From Legionella saoudiensis (lineage in GTDB: Bacteria > Pseudomonadota > Gammaproteobacteria > Legionellales > Legionellaceae), in the NCBI RefSeq assembly GCF_001465875.1, contig NZ_LN901323.1, positions 593,501-657,500 of the forward strand: DNA of 64,000 bases. The letters are read 5' to 3'. The stretch's first letter is position 1, and every line of letters begins with the position of its first letter. The notes under the pieces are model-generated. The model searched no databases. It worked only from the letters and a program-made list of their open reading frames with translations, and had not been told where the DNA came from. This document shows positions 17,971 through 27,659 of this stretch, in pieces. Position numbers and translations under genes: made by a program.

Positions 17971-19458
17971 ATGCTGAACCTACTTCGTGAACAGCCACGT
18001 GCATTTCACATGATTTTTTTGTTAGAGCTATGGGAGCGGTTTGGGTTTTATACAGTACAGGGGATTTTAACGCTGTATTTCATCCGTCATTTAGGTTATA
18101 GCGATATTGAGTCCTATTATACGTTTGGTGCTTTTTCCGCGCTAGTCTACGGGATGGTAGTGATTGGCGGCTATTTAGGCGACTCCCTCTTAGGGACTAA
18201 ACGAACCATTGTATTGGGTTTAGGGGTTTTATCGGCTGGGTATTTTGCTTTAGCGATTACTGATAAAGAGCATGTGTTTCTTGCTTTAGGATTAGTTTGC
18301 GTGGGTAATGGCTTATTCAAGGCAAATCCTTCTAATTTATTGGCTAAGTGTTATAAGCCCTACGATTCGCGTTTACATGGTGGGTTTACCTTATATTACA
18401 TGGCCATTAATCTGGGTAGTATGATTGCTTTAGTAATTGGGCCAGTGATTGCTAGTCGCTATGGTTATTCTTATGCTTATCTAATGAGTGCGCTAGGATT
18501 GTTGTTGGGTTTAGGTAATTATTGGTTGCAGCGCAAGCATGTTGCCCATATTAATACTCTGGCTGACCAACGTAAGATATCTTCTGTGCAGTGGTTGGTG
18601 ATTCTCATTAGTATTTATCTGCTTAGTGAGCTTTCAGCATATTTGTTGCAACATGTTGCTTTAGCAAAAAATTTATTTTGGCTCCTCACCTGTCTGGTTA
18701 TGTTGTATTATGGGTATATAGCCTGCAAAGAAAGCAAAGCGGCTATGCTGCGAATGTTTGTGGCCTTGGCTTTGATGATGGAAGCGCTTATTTTCTTTGT
18801 TTTATATCAGCAAATGCCTACCTCACTTAATCTATTTGCCGTGAACAATGTAATTCCTGACTTTTTGGGAATTACCATTGATGCCCAAAGTTTCCAAGCT
18901 TTAAATCCAATTTGGATCATCGTGATGAGCCCGGTATTGGCTTCTTGTTATTCTCGATTAAATCAAAAAGGGATTCCCTTTTTAACCCCTTATAAATTTG
19001 CCCTTGGCATGACTATGTGTGCTTTCAGCTTTTTAGTATTGTATTTTGCACGCTATTTTTATACTGAGAATGGCATGGTATCTTCATGGTGGCTTATTAT
19101 CAGCTATTTATTTCAAAGTGTTGGCGAGCTCTTGGTTTCTGCATTAGGAGTGGCGATGGTGGCTGAGTTAGTACCAGTGAACATGACAGGTTTTGTCATG
19201 GGCATTTGGTTTTTAACTACGTCTATTTCTGGTTTTATCGGAGCAAGTGTTGCATCCTATACCGCTTTGCCAGAGCATATTAAGCCTGGGGTGCAATCAC
19301 TTATGATCTATACCAATGTTTTTGCCTGCATTGGCTTGATTACCTTAGCAATAGCCTTTTTAATGTGGCTAATCTCACCTTATTTAAGCCGGTATATTCT
19401 ATTAAAAAAAGAAGTGGCTAATGCAGAAATAGAGCATGCGGAATATTCAGTCATCTAA
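17971..19458 (+). CDS. Proton-dependent oligopeptide transporter (POT/PTR family)
   Basis: The 495-residue inner-membrane protein has about 12-14 hydrophobic helices and the POT signature ELWERFGFYTVQGILTLY in the first helix (about 20-37). The ExxERF residues couple proton and peptide transport. GNGLFKANPSNLL (about 112-124) and the GGFTLYYMAINLGS region (131-144) are also typical. It resembles E. coli DtpA-D, and amino-acid-using Legionella depend on such uptake. GGAAGGA precedes the ATG. A strong inverted repeat follows the stop. Confidence 0.92.
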   Translation: MLNLLREQPRAFHMIFLLELWERFGFYTVQGILTLYFIRHLGYSDIESYYTFGAFSALVYGMVVIGGYLGDSLLGTKRTIVLGLGVLSAGYFALAITDKEHVFLALGLVCVGNGLFKANPSNLLAKCYKPYDSRLHGGFTLYYMAINLGSMIALVIGPVIASRYGYSYAYLMSALGLLLGLGNYWLQRKHVAHINTLADQRKISSVQWLVILISIYLLSELSAYLLQHVALAKNLFWLLTCLVMLYYGYIACKESKAAMLRMFVALALMMEALIFFVLYQQMPTSLNLFAVNNVIPDFLGITIDAQSFQALNPIWIIVMSPVLASCYSRLNQKGIPFLTPYKFALGMTMCAFSFLVLYFARYFYTENGMVSSWWLIISYLFQSVGELLVSALGVAMVAELVPVNMTGFVMGIWFLTTSISGFIGASVASYTALPEHIKPGVQSLMIYTNVFACIGLITLAIAFLMWLISPYLSRYILLKKEVANAEIEHAEYSVI

Positions 19459-19462
19459 TAAA

Positions 19463-19501
19463 AATGGTACTGGATGCGATATTTTGCACTCCAGTACCAT
19501 T
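19463..19501 (-). terminator. Strong hairpin between the transporter and the lipoprotein gene
   Basis: AATGGTACTGGA (19463-19474) and TCCAGTACCATT (19490-19501) form perfect 12-base arms. On the minus strand the hairpin is followed by TTT-ATTAG, making it a terminator of the lipoprotein gene; it may also stop the convergent transporter transcript. Confidence 0.7.
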
Positions 19502-19519
19502 CTCCTAGTTTAAAATAGC

Positions 19520-19819
19520 TTAGCGATGTCGGAAACCGCCACCGTGCCAACCGCCGCCACGATGCCAACCACCATGATAACCCCAGCCACCATGATGTCC
19601 CCATCCGCCTCTCCAGGCACTATTTCTGTACCATGCGTTACGATAGCCACCCCAGCCACCGCCCCATCCACCGCGATAATAAGTAGTATTCCAGCCAGGG
19701 TAATAACCGGTATAGCCTGAATAATAATAATTATTGGGAGTGGTGGTTGTGGTTACATAACAGCCACTTAAGAATAGAGTGGGTACAAACACTAATATTG
19801 CGATAATTGTTTTCCTCAT
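19520..19819 (-). CDS. Small Gly/Trp/Tyr/His-rich lipoprotein
   Basis: The 99-residue precursor has a lipoprotein signal peptide with lipobox LSGC (Cys20). The mature part is Thr-rich (TTTTTP), then Tyr/Gly-rich, and ends in imperfect repeats of the GGWGxHGGW kind with many histidines. It should be anchored to the outer membrane or the periplasmic face of the inner membrane. Aromatic/Gly/His repeats suggest metal binding or surface interaction, but no function is known. AAGGA before the ATG supports the start, and a 12-base-arm terminator follows. Confidence 0.75.
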   Translation of the reverse strand: MRKTIIAILVFVPTLFLSGCYVTTTTTPNNYYYSGYTGYYPGWNTTYYRGGWGGGWGGYRNAWYRNSAWRGGWGHHGGWGYHGGWHRGGGWHGGGFRHR

Positions 19820-19919
19820 GTTCGCCGTCCTTGATCAATGTTCGTCTTTTAATTATATGACATGATTTTTATTTGGGCAAAGAGATGGAAAAATATAGTG
19901 GTTTGCGAAAATAATTACC

Positions 19920-19949
19920 TAGCCGTATTCGCGGTGCGTAATACGGCTA
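19920..19949. repeat. Intergenic palindrome, TAGCCGTATT/AATACGGCTA (copy 3)
   Basis: Perfect 10-base arms TAGCCGTATT and AATACGGCTA enclose ten bases. It lies 7 bases past the stop codon of the minus-strand secreted-protein gene. Confidence 0.65.
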
Positions 19950-19955
19950 TAGAGA

Positions 19956-20450
19956 CTAATCTAACGCGCGTGAGCCTTCGCCTGAAACCTGCACATTGCC
20001 AAAGGTTCCTCCAGACATACTTTGAATTTTGACCGCAGACGAGCCTTTAACCATGGCAATTACAACGTCTAAGTTTTGATCTTGTGGAGTGAAGTTTGCT
20101 TGGTGACGAACGCAATTAAGAGAAATCATTGATGAACAGTCGCTATTGGTGTAAGTGCAATTATAACTTGCTGGACCTGATGGCAGTGCAGTAGATAGAT
20201 CACTGCTAACGATATTTACGGTTGCATTGGCGGTTACATTACCTTTGCCGTCAGATGTAAAAACACCCACTTCAGTGACTTTTCCTGCACCAAGGGAGCT
20301 ATTAAATTCACCATTTACCAAGTATGAAAAACTACCTTTAAACCGTGGACCTTGATGCTTTTTTAATCTACATTGAGTGTTATCTGCAAAAGAGTTCAGT
20401 GAAACGACAGTCAATGAGGTTACCAGTAAACAAAAGAGAGTCTTTTTCAT
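19956..20450 (-). CDS. Small secreted protein of unknown function
   Basis: From the ATG at 20450 the protein has 164 residues and a clear signal peptide (LFCLLVTSLTVVSLNSFA), so it is periplasmic or secreted. The mature part is Ser/Gly/Asn/Val-rich with four to five cysteines, probably disulfide-bonded, and reads like a beta-rich domain. An upstream extension to 20531 is open but lacks a ribosome site, whereas AAGGA stands at the right distance from 20450. No family is recognised. A type II secretion substrate is possible but unsupported. Confidence 0.65.
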   Translation of the reverse strand: MKKTLFCLLVTSLTVVSLNSFADNTQCRLKKHQGPRFKGSFSYLVNGEFNSSLGAGKVTEVGVFTSDGKGNVTANATVNIVSSDLSTALPSGPASYNCTYTNSDCSSMISLNCVRHQANFTPQDQNLDVVIAMVKGSSAVKIQSMSGGTFGNVQVSGEGSRALD

Positions 20451-20833
20451 TACATTTTCCTTAATAAGCCGCAATTTGATATAAACGCATATCTCATTGA
20501 CGGAATGATAATAGAACAGTTTCTTAAGCACTTTATATTTTTTAACTGATAAGGTATCTCCTGATACTCAAACCAGCAGCGAAACTATCGTAAAACTCTG
20601 CTGCTAAATTTAAGTCAAATTATTCTACGATATTGAGCTAAGGACTACTATAAAGAAATAACCTTAATGAAAAGCTATGGTAACTGATTGTCTGGCTATG
20701 GTTTCCGATAGGATAAAGTAGCAGAAATATGAACAAGGAGGTAAAAACCCACATAAAAAATGTACAAACTATGTACAATTTAGTTTTTATTAGTGTATAA
20801 TTGCCTCGTTAACAAGTTAGTGGGGATTAACCA
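20451..20833. other. Intergenic region with a palindromic site and a -10 element
   Basis: No gene is credible in this 383-base gap. It has TGTACA-AACTA-TGTACA at 20761-20777, which could be an operator, and a perfect TATAAT at 20796-20801 toward the gene at 20834 without a good -35. A perfect AAGGAGG (about 20735-20741) has no start codon within usable distance. Confidence 0.5.
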
Positions 20834-22039
20834 TTGGTTGATATATATGTAGATCTCAGTTCGCATTCTCAGGAATTACTCGGTAAATTCCAGATTGCTT
20901 GCGGCTTGGGACAACAGGAACCAATACCTAGTTCTCTTGAACTGACTGCCTTTTTATCATGGTTTCATGACCAGCCGACTGCGATGCTTTCGCCAACTCA
21001 CTCGCAGCAAGAAATGGAATTTCTTCTCCTTTCTTTGCGTACCGAACTTTTACATGATTTATGTTTGGCGATGAATGGTGATTTGAACATTGCTAATAAA
21101 GCTAAAAATAATTTATCCTGGCCTAACACAGTAAAGCTCGGACTACTTACGACGGCAGGTATTTTAGTTGCGGCGTGCGAGGGCTTCGATTGCGTGGTCA
21201 CCATAATGAGCATTTTTGCCCTGCCCTCTGCGCTTATCCTTGCAAGTGGCTTTATTTTTTCTACCTTATCAATTATTGCTTTTTGTGGTTTAGAACTAGC
21301 TAAGTTATCGGAAAGTTTGGACATTAAACTTACTGAGGCTTACAAGCTGCTGGATGTCTATTTACAGCAATATGATGAAATAAAAAATATACGGAAAAAA
21401 ATAGCAAAGTACTCTTTTCTCAGGCTTCCAGAAGATGAGTTGCACCAGTTAGAGCAGATTATTACCTTATTGGAACAACGTTTTACCCAGCTTAGAACTG
21501 CAGGCAATCAATTCGAAGAGGTTCTTCATTGCGGCCAGATGCATTCTGCCAAAGTAGCGCTATCAACAATCTCTGCGGCACTACTTTTTGGTGGTAGTTT
21601 CTGCGCTGCGCAAACAGCTTCTTTGTGTCTTTTCGGCTTGATTATGACTACGGTTACTCCTGCATCCTTGCCCGTATTACTGTGTAGTACTTTGGTCGGC
21701 TTGGCAGCTTTGAGCTTATACTGGTATGTTGAATTTCCGGGTTTACAATCGGTGGTTGGTAGTTGGTTGGGGCTTGATGAGGCAAAAATTACTGCATTAT
21801 GTGACTATGATTCTTTAAAAAGAGAACAAGAAAAACTAGGAAATTTAAAAGAGCACATCCATGAGGCAGCTGATGCAAAACAGCAATTGGCGATGCTAAA
21901 GCAGAATACAGAAACCGAAGAACAGGTTAAAGCCAGTACTAATCGTTACTCCTTCATAAAAAATAGACAGCCGATAGAACGTGATACAGTTCGCCCATCA
22001 ATGGGAGCAATCGGTCAAACAACCGCATTTTCGTTGTAG
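20834..22039 (+). CDS. Unknown membrane/coiled-coil protein
   Basis: The 401-residue protein begins at a TTG (20834) seven bases after GGGGA; the first in-frame ATG is 50 codons later and would remove a plausible N-terminal domain. Hydrophobic pairs lie at about 100-118/122-152 and 240-270/275-298, with a coiled coil between (165-230) and a hydrophilic tail. This is the same overall plan as the 463-residue protein at 16422, though I see no obvious sequence identity. The family is unknown. An effector or inner-membrane scaffold are both possible. The gene ends 27 bases from the convergent hda. Confidence 0.55.
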   Translation: MVDIYVDLSSHSQELLGKFQIACGLGQQEPIPSSLELTAFLSWFHDQPTAMLSPTHSQQEMEFLLLSLRTELLHDLCLAMNGDLNIANKAKNNLSWPNTVKLGLLTTAGILVAACEGFDCVVTIMSIFALPSALILASGFIFSTLSIIAFCGLELAKLSESLDIKLTEAYKLLDVYLQQYDEIKNIRKKIAKYSFLRLPEDELHQLEQIITLLEQRFTQLRTAGNQFEEVLHCGQMHSAKVALSTISAALLFGGSFCAAQTASLCLFGLIMTTVTPASLPVLLCSTLVGLAALSLYWYVEFPGLQSVVGSWLGLDEAKITALCDYDSLKREQEKLGNLKEHIHEAADAKQQLAMLKQNTETEEQVKASTNRYSFIKNRQPIERDTVRPSMGAIGQTTAFSL

Positions 22040-22065
22040 GTTGATTCGTGACCCAACATTGAGCT

Positions 22066-22758
22066 CTAAATACCTAAAATATTTTTAACAAAAGGAATGG
22101 TCACTTTGCGTTGTGCCGCCAGAGAGGCATCATCCAGGCGATTAAGTAATTGATGCAGGTCATGCATATTACGTGAACAGCGGCTAATGAGGAATTGCGC
22201 CACACTTTCTGGTAAATCAAAGCCGCGTCGGGTTGCATGCAATTTTAAAGTGTTAATTTTATCTTCATCACTCAGCTCCATTAGCTGAATCACTAAGCCC
22301 CAACTTAATCGAGAACGTAAATCAGGTAATTTAATCGGCAATGTAGTTGGAGATTGATTTCCTGAAATAATTAAAAGGCTTTTTTCCATGTCTTTGATTC
22401 TATTGTATAAATGGAAAAGCGCTTCTTCCCAGGCAGAGTCTTGAGCAATGGCATCAATATCATCAATACAGATGAGGGCTTGCTCTTCTAAACCTTCAAT
22501 TGCTTGCGGCCCCCATTCTTTAAGCAAATTTAAGGGAAGATAAATTGCTGATTCAGTCAAATTAACGGCTTGGCAAGAGGCTTGTAATAAATGCGATTTT
22601 CCGCTGCCCTTGCAGCCCCACAGATACAACAAACGTTCCTCTTTAAGTGTTAACATGCGCTGTAGTTGTTGCTGCAACAGCTTATTCTCACCCCAGTTAA
22701 AATCAGATAGGGTAGCTTCATCATTTAATTTAATCGCTAAGGCCAACTGCTTATTCAT
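22066..22758 (-). CDS. hda: DnaA regulatory inactivator Hda
   Basis: The 230-residue AAA+ protein resembles the DnaA core: Walker A GCKGSGKSH (about 48-56), Walker B ICIDDIDAI, and sensor/arginine-finger region DLRSRLSWG. The N-terminus QLALAI (4-9) matches the beta-clamp-binding motif through which Hda meets the sliding clamp and stimulates ATP hydrolysis by DnaA, preventing re-initiation of replication. Its start overlaps the stop of the upstream phosphatidyltransferase gene by four bases, so the two are translationally coupled. Confidence 0.9.
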   Translation of the reverse strand: MNKQLALAIKLNDEATLSDFNWGENKLLQQQLQRMLTLKEERLLYLWGCKGSGKSHLLQASCQAVNLTESAIYLPLNLLKEWGPQAIEGLEEQALICIDDIDAIAQDSAWEEALFHLYNRIKDMEKSLLIISGNQSPTTLPIKLPDLRSRLSWGLVIQLMELSDEDKINTLKLHATRRGFDLPESVAQFLISRCSRNMHDLHQLLNRLDDASLAAQRKVTIPFVKNILGI

Positions 22759-23315
22759 TGAGACAATTCTTTTTTAGGCCAGGCTTTTCTGCTCCAGGTC
22801 CAAATATAGTCAACATAAGTTGTGGCTGTAGTGAACGTGGTTAAGCCAATAAGAATATTTAAAATATAATTAGGGAATTGAAAATAAGCCAACTCAAATA
22901 AACATGAGGTAACTAGCGTTAATTGGAGTGCCGTATTAATTTTACTTAATAGGGTAGGTTTAAAGTCCAGTTTACGGCGAATAAAGTGGTACCAGGCTAG
23001 AACACCCATAGAAATAGTTAAGTCCCGGAGAAAAACTAATAAAACCAACCACCAGGGAAGCACATTCAGTACCGCTAAAGCAATAAAGCTTGAAGCAATA
23101 AGTAATTTATCCGCTAAGGGGTCGACAAAGGAACCAAAAAAACTTTGCCAATTAAAACGCCGAGCCAAAAATCCATCTAACCCATCTGTTAGTCCGGCAA
23201 GAATAAACGTGTAAAAGGAATGAACGTATTCATGACGATACAAAAACATGAGAAAAGGAATGATCAGTCCTAATCGAAATAAGGTTAATGCGTTAGGTAA
23301 GTGTTTTAGTATCAT
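22755..23315 (-). CDS. CDP-alcohol phosphatidyltransferase (PgsA-like)
   Basis: The 186-residue inner-membrane protein has several hydrophobic helices and the family signature D-G-x2-D-G-x2-A-R-x8-G-x3-D-x3-D, seen as DGLDGFLAR, then GSFVDPLADK (about 44-69). Such enzymes move a phosphatidyl group from CDP-diacylglycerol to an alcohol; phosphatidylglycerophosphate synthase is the closest guess but cardiolipin-type activity cannot be excluded. It is the first gene of a two-gene unit with hda. A Shine-Dalgarno sequence is not evident. Confidence 0.85.
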   Translation of the reverse strand: MILKHLPNALTLFRLGLIIPFLMFLYRHEYVHSFYTFILAGLTDGLDGFLARRFNWQSFFGSFVDPLADKLLIASSFIALAVLNVLPWWLVLLVFLRDLTISMGVLAWYHFIRRKLDFKPTLLSKINTALQLTLVTSCLFELAYFQFPNYILNILIGLTTFTTATTYVDYIWTWSRKAWPKKELSQ

Positions 23316-23741
23316 AGGCCAGACAATAAATTAGTACCCTTTATTTTAGGGCTGTTTACAGACCCCAGATTTTTGCCAAGAAAATACATTGCATCAAATG
23401 ATACACCCGAACAATCCGCGGCTGCAAGTTGACGGAATGAATGAACGTCATATTCTATGCTATCATTGGCAATAAATAAACAGCTTGCTTGTTTTAAGGA
23501 AAGCTAAAGCTCAATATTTAAATTATATACTCTGCCTGAGGAACAAACTAAATAATTAGAAGAAGAAAGTTATTCGTCTGTTTAAAAAGAAAAATACAGG
23601 TAAACATTGAGTTAAAGAATGCGCGGCTAAGCTGCTTGAAGTGGCAATGGGCCACTGGCAAATCCGGTATAAATGATGATGCATCTTTGTTATGAGCAAG
23701 CCCATAGCTAGAAGCTATGGGGATATCTGTAGGTAAAGCGA
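23316..23741. other. 426-base intergenic region with hairpins and no visible gene
   Basis: No ORF with coding character was found. AGTGGC/GCCACT forms a small hairpin at 23639-23655 and CCCATAGCT-AGA-AGCTATGGG a perfect 9-base-arm hairpin at 23700-23720, just past the yhbY stop. A TATACT occurs near 23525. A small RNA is possible but not supported by a complete promoter-terminator pair. Confidence 0.4.
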
Positions 23742-24011
23742 TTACTTATCTTCATTCTTACGATAAATAATCGCGGTATTTCCGATTAATTGCACCAGCT
23801 CAGCGCTTAACTGTTGGCATAATTCATTTGCCATAAGTATGCGGTCTTCACGTTCTGCGCCATTAATCTTAACTTTAATTAACTCATGGGCAAGCAAAGC
23901 AACATCAGTTTCTGCGGTTACCGCTTCAGTTAAACCTTTGGCACCAATAAGAACTACAGGCTTTAAATGATGGGCTTGGGCTTTAAGTGAGCGTCTAAAT
24001 GAGGTGTCCAC
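23742..24011 (-). CDS. yhbY: Ribosome-associated CRM-domain RNA-binding protein YhbY
   Basis: The 89-residue protein is a single CRM domain: basic N-terminus (RRSLKAQAHHLKPVV), the conserved loop IGAKGLTEAV (22-31; GxxG-type), and the KVKINGAERED strand. YhbY binds pre-50S ribosomal particles. It starts at GTG (24011) with AAGGA ten bases upstream. The divergent position beside rlmE, which modifies 23S rRNA, matches E. coli and many gammaproteobacteria. Confidence 0.93.
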   Translation of the reverse strand: MDTSFRRSLKAQAHHLKPVVLIGAKGLTEAVTAETDVALLAHELIKVKINGAEREDRILMANELCQQLSAELVQLIGNTAIIYRKNEDK

Positions 24012-24137
24012 TGCAAAGTATTCCTTAAAACTAAATAATAAAATGGCAAATTATTGCACGTTTTGCTGGGAATAGGTAGTGAAATTCAGTATTATAAGTT
24101 AAATTGATATAAAATTATAAACAGTATAGTACTAATT

Positions 24138-24758
24138 ATGAGCCGTACCAAAAGCAGTAAACGCTGGTTGCAAGAGCATTTTGACGATGTTTACGTAAAA
24201 AAAGCTCAGGCGGAAGGATATCGCAGCCGTGCCGTATATAAACTTAAAGAAGTTGATGAAAAAGAATCTTTGCTTAAACCAGGCATGACCGTGGTTGACT
24301 TAGGAGCCGCTCCAGGAGGTTGGACTCAATATGTTTCTGAACGCCTGCAAGGGCGCGGGCGTATTGTGGCCTTGGATATTTTGCCGATGGATTCTCTTCC
24401 TGATGTCGATATTATTTTGGGCGATTTTCGTGAAGATGATGTCTTGCAACAGCTCATGGATTTAATCCCGGAGCGCAGCGTAGACTTGGTTTTATCGGAT
24501 ATGGCCCCAAATATGAGTGGTACCACTGCAATTGATATTCCGCGAGCGATGTACTTAGTGGAGTTAGCTTTTGACTTTGCAGATAAAATGTTAAAGCCTG
24601 GCGGCTCTATGTTGGTTAAAATATTTCATGGCTCTGGTTTTGATGATTTGGTAAAACAGGCAAAAGCTTCTTTTGATAAAGTGGTTATTCGTAAACCGGC
24701 TGCCTCACGAGCACGCTCAAAAGAAACCTATTTGCTGGCAAAGGGATACAATTTATAG
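24138..24758 (+). CDS. rlmE: 23S rRNA 2'-O-ribose methyltransferase (Um2552)
   Basis: The 206-residue RrmJ/FtsJ enzyme methylates U2552 in the 23S A-loop late in 50S assembly. Features are the S-adenosylmethionine-binding [12 protein letters not shown] (about 54-65), the catalytic Asp in [11 protein letters not shown], and the Lys in [10 protein letters not shown]. The N-terminal [20 protein letters not shown] is typical for binding the ribosome. It heads the rlmE-ftsH-folP-glmM series. Confidence 0.97.
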   Translation: MSRTKSSKRWLQEHFDDVYVKKAQAEGYRSRAVYKLKEVDEKESLLKPGMTVVDLGAAPGGWTQYVSERLQGRGRIVALDILPMDSLPDVDIILGDFREDDVLQQLMDLIPERSVDLVLSDMAPNMSGTTAIDIPRAMYLVELAFDFADKMLKPGGSMLVKIFHGSGFDDLVKQAKASFDKVVIRKPAASRARSKETYLLAKGYNL

Positions 24759-24826
24759 TAACTTTATATATTAAGAATTTTGTCCTCTTAAATATAAAAG
24801 CTTTACGCACTAACGAGGTTAATACT

Positions 24827-26749
24827 TTGAACGACATGGTTAAGAATTTGTTTTTATGGCTGATTATAGCGATCGTACTGGTCTCTGTGTTCAGTAATTT
24901 CGGGCCTCGAAACTCTGTTGCCGAGAAAATTTCCTACAGCCAATTTCTGAAAGAAGTCGATCAGGGTATGGTCAATACGGTGACTATTGAAGATGATAAA
25001 ATCATTAAAGGGATCACTAAAAATAACAAACGCTTTGTGACCTACATGCCAATGCAAGACAATGCATTGCTTGGCGAGCTGTTAAAGAGCAAGGTAGACG
25101 TTAGCGGGCAAGAAAAGCAGCAAGAGAGCTTTTTATTGCATCTATTTGTAAACTGGTTCCCTATGCTCTTATTGATTGGTGTCTGGGTATTCTTTATGCG
25201 TCAAATGCAAGGCGGAGGCGGTCGTGGAGCTATGTCTTTTGGTCGCTCTCGTGCACGCTTATTAGGCGAAGATCAAGTCAAAGTTACTTTTGCTGATGTG
25301 GCTGGTGTTGATGAAGCCAAAGATGAAGTAAAAGAATTGGTTGATTTCCTACGCGACCCAACCAAATTCCAAAATCTTGGTGGACGTATTCCTCGCGGTG
25401 TTTTGCTTGTGGGTTCTCCTGGAACGGGTAAAACTTTATTAGCAAGGGCAGTTGCCGGTGAAGCGAAGGTACCTTTTTTCACTATTTCAGGTTCTGATTT
25501 CGTAGAAATGTTTGTGGGTGTGGGTGCATCTCGTGTTCGTGACATGTTTGAGCAAGCGAAGAAGCACGCGCCATGCATTATTTTTATTGATGAAATCGAT
25601 GCAGTGGGTCGCCACCGTGGCGCAGGTCTTGGCGGCGGTCACGATGAGCGCGAACAAACATTGAACCAATTATTAGTTGAAATGGATGGTTTTGAGGGAA
25701 GCGAAGGCGTTATTGTTGTTGCCGCAACGAACCGTCCTGATGTATTAGACCCTGCATTATTACGTCCAGGCCGTTTTGACCGCCAGGTGGTTGTGCCCTT
25801 ACCTGATATTCGTGGGCGTGAGCAAATCTTAAGAGTACATTTACAAAAAGTTCCTGTAGATAGCGATATTGAAGTAATGGATATTGCACGAGGTACCCCA
25901 GGTTTTTCCGGAGCTGATTTATCCAATCTCGTGAATGAAGCTGCATTATTTGCCGCAAGAGCAAATAAGCGCAAAGTCAGCATGATTGAGTTAGAGAAAG
26001 CAAAAGATAAGATTATGATGGGGGCTGAACGTCGTTCTATGGTAATGGATGATAATGAGAAAAAGCTAACTGCTTACCACGAAGCAGGACATGCGATTGT
26101 CGGTTTATCTGTTCCCGAACATGATCCAGTATACAAGGTATCCATTATTCCACGCGGACGCGCCTTAGGGGTTACGATGTTCCTTCCTGAGCAAGACCGT
26201 TACAGCCATAGCAAACGCCGCTTGGAAAGCCAATTATCAAGCCTGTTCGGTGGCCGAATAGCTGAAGAGCTGATTTTTGGATTAGAAAGTGTGACCACCG
26301 GCGCTTCAAATGACATTATGCGTTCAACCGAAATCGCACGCAAAATGGTTACTTCTTGGGGATTATCTTCTCTTGGCCCGCTTACTTTTGGCGAAGAAGA
26401 GGAAGAAGTATTTCTTGGTCGTTCTATGAATAAACATAAAGAAATGTCAGACAGAACGGCTCAGCAAATTGATGATGAGGTTCGGGCCATTATTGATAGA
26501 AACTATCAACGAGCTAAAGAGATATTGGTTGCCAATATGGATAAACTGCATCTTATGGCACAAAGCTTGATTAAGTATGAGACGATTGATACACAACAAA
26601 TTCAGGAAATTATGTCGGGCAAAGAACCCTCCCCCCCTCAGGATTGGGGAACGCCCTCGAAGCCTTTAGATAAAGCTGATGTAGTCAATGATGCTCCTGC
26701 TAAGGCAAATGATGCTGAGGTAAGCGTTAATCCTGCTGAAGAACACTAG
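24827..26749 (+). CDS. ftsH: ATP-dependent zinc metalloprotease FtsH
   Basis: The 640-residue inner-membrane AAA protease has two transmembrane helices (about 5-23 and 107-124) bounding a small periplasmic domain, Walker A GSPGTGKT (196-203), Walker [12 protein letters not shown], and the zinc site HEAGH. It degrades membrane and short-lived cytosolic proteins, including LpxC and sigma-32 in E. coli. The start is a TTG eight bases after GAGG; the in-frame ATG three codons later is too far from that site. The Ala/Pro-rich tail is variable in the family. Confidence 0.97.
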   Translation: MNDMVKNLFLWLIIAIVLVSVFSNFGPRNSVAEKISYSQFLKEVDQGMVNTVTIEDDKIIKGITKNNKRFVTYMPMQDNALLGELLKSKVDVSGQEKQQESFLLHLFVNWFPMLLLIGVWVFFMRQMQGGGGRGAMSFGRSRARLLGEDQVKVTFADVAGVDEAKDEVKELVDFLRDPTKFQNLGGRIPRGVLLVGSPGTGKTLLARAVAGEAKVPFFTISGSDFVEMFVGVGASRVRDMFEQAKKHAPCIIFIDEIDAVGRHRGAGLGGGHDEREQTLNQLLVEMDGFEGSEGVIVVAATNRPDVLDPALLRPGRFDRQVVVPLPDIRGREQILRVHLQKVPVDSDIEVMDIARGTPGFSGADLSNLVNEAALFAARANKRKVSMIELEKAKDKIMMGAERRSMVMDDNEKKLTAYHEAGHAIVGLSVPEHDPVYKVSIIPRGRALGVTMFLPEQDRYSHSKRRLESQLSSLFGGRIAEELIFGLESVTTGASNDIMRSTEIARKMVTSWGLSSLGPLTFGEEEEEVFLGRSMNKHKEMSDRTAQQIDDEVRAIIDRNYQRAKEILVANMDKLHLMAQSLIKYETIDTQQIQEIMSGKEPSPPQDWGTPSKPLDKADVVNDAPAKANDAEVSVNPAEEH

Positions 26750-26771
26750 CTGTTTGAGCGAGAAACACTAA

Positions 26772-27644
26772 GTGAATGCAGAGCAATTCTTAAGCTGGCT
26801 TGCACGCCGCAGCCAGCTTCCCACCGGATATTATTATGAAAAACCTTTGATTATGGGAATCTTAAATGTAACCCCTAATTCTTTTTCTGATGGTGGTAAG
26901 TTTTTATCCCCGGCACGTGCCTATGAACATGCCTTTCATTTAATTGGCCAAGGAGCTGATTTAATTGATATAGGCGGTGAATCCACAAAGCCTGGAGCTG
27001 AACCAGTGACGGTAGAGGATGAGCTCAATAGGGTGATACCTATTATTGAACAAATTCGAGTCCATTCTGATGTTTGTATTTCAATTGATACAAATAAACC
27101 CGAAGTAATGGCTGCGGCAGTTAAAGCTGGAGCAAATATAATTAATGATATCAATGCATTACGTACAAAAGGTGCATTGGAAGTAGCCGCAAAGCTAGCG
27201 GTTCCAGTATGTTTGATGCACATGCAGGGTGAACCACGAACAATGCAGCAAAACCCTCATTATCCAGATGGGGTTTATGAAACGGTGAGACGGTTTTTTA
27301 TTGAACGTATCAATGCCTGTATAGATGCAGGCATCGAAAAGCAACATTTGATTTTGGATTTTGGATTTGGTTTTGGCAAACAAACGCAAGATAACTTATA
27401 TTTAATAAATATGCTTGAGCATTTTGCTGAGTTTGAAATGCCTTTTCTTTTAGGTGTTTCACGCAAAAGTTCAATTGGAGCCGTTCTCAACAAAGAGGTG
27501 GATGATCGTTTAATAGGAAGTATTACCCTGGCGGTGTATGCAACATTAAAGGGCATAGGAATTATCAGAACGCATGATGTTGATGAAACCCATCAGGCGT
27601 TAAAAATGATCGATTTAGTGGAACGAGCGCAACAGTCTAAATAA
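26772..27644 (+). CDS. folP: Dihydropteroate synthase
   Basis: The 290-residue cytosolic TIM-barrel enzyme joins p-aminobenzoate to 6-hydroxymethyl-dihydropterin diphosphate in folate synthesis and is the sulfonamide target. Signatures seen are MGILNVTPNSFSDGG (about 28-42), DIGGESTKPGA, DINALR, MHMQGEPRTMQ and GVSRKSSIG. It begins at GTG 22 bases after the ftsH stop and is followed 15 bases later by glmM, the standard order. Confidence 0.96.
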   Translation: MNAEQFLSWLARRSQLPTGYYYEKPLIMGILNVTPNSFSDGGKFLSPARAYEHAFHLIGQGADLIDIGGESTKPGAEPVTVEDELNRVIPIIEQIRVHSDVCISIDTNKPEVMAAAVKAGANIINDINALRTKGALEVAAKLAVPVCLMHMQGEPRTMQQNPHYPDGVYETVRRFFIERINACIDAGIEKQHLILDFGFGFGKQTQDNLYLINMLEHFAEFEMPFLLGVSRKSSIGAVLNKEVDDRLIGSITLAVYATLKGIGIIRTHDVDETHQALKMIDLVERAQQSK

Positions 27645-27659
27645 TAAGGTAGGAAAAGG

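Noticed and set aside
20735..20783. Possible leader peptide after AAGGAGG
   Set aside because: The nearest ATG is about 18 bases away and gives only seven codons.
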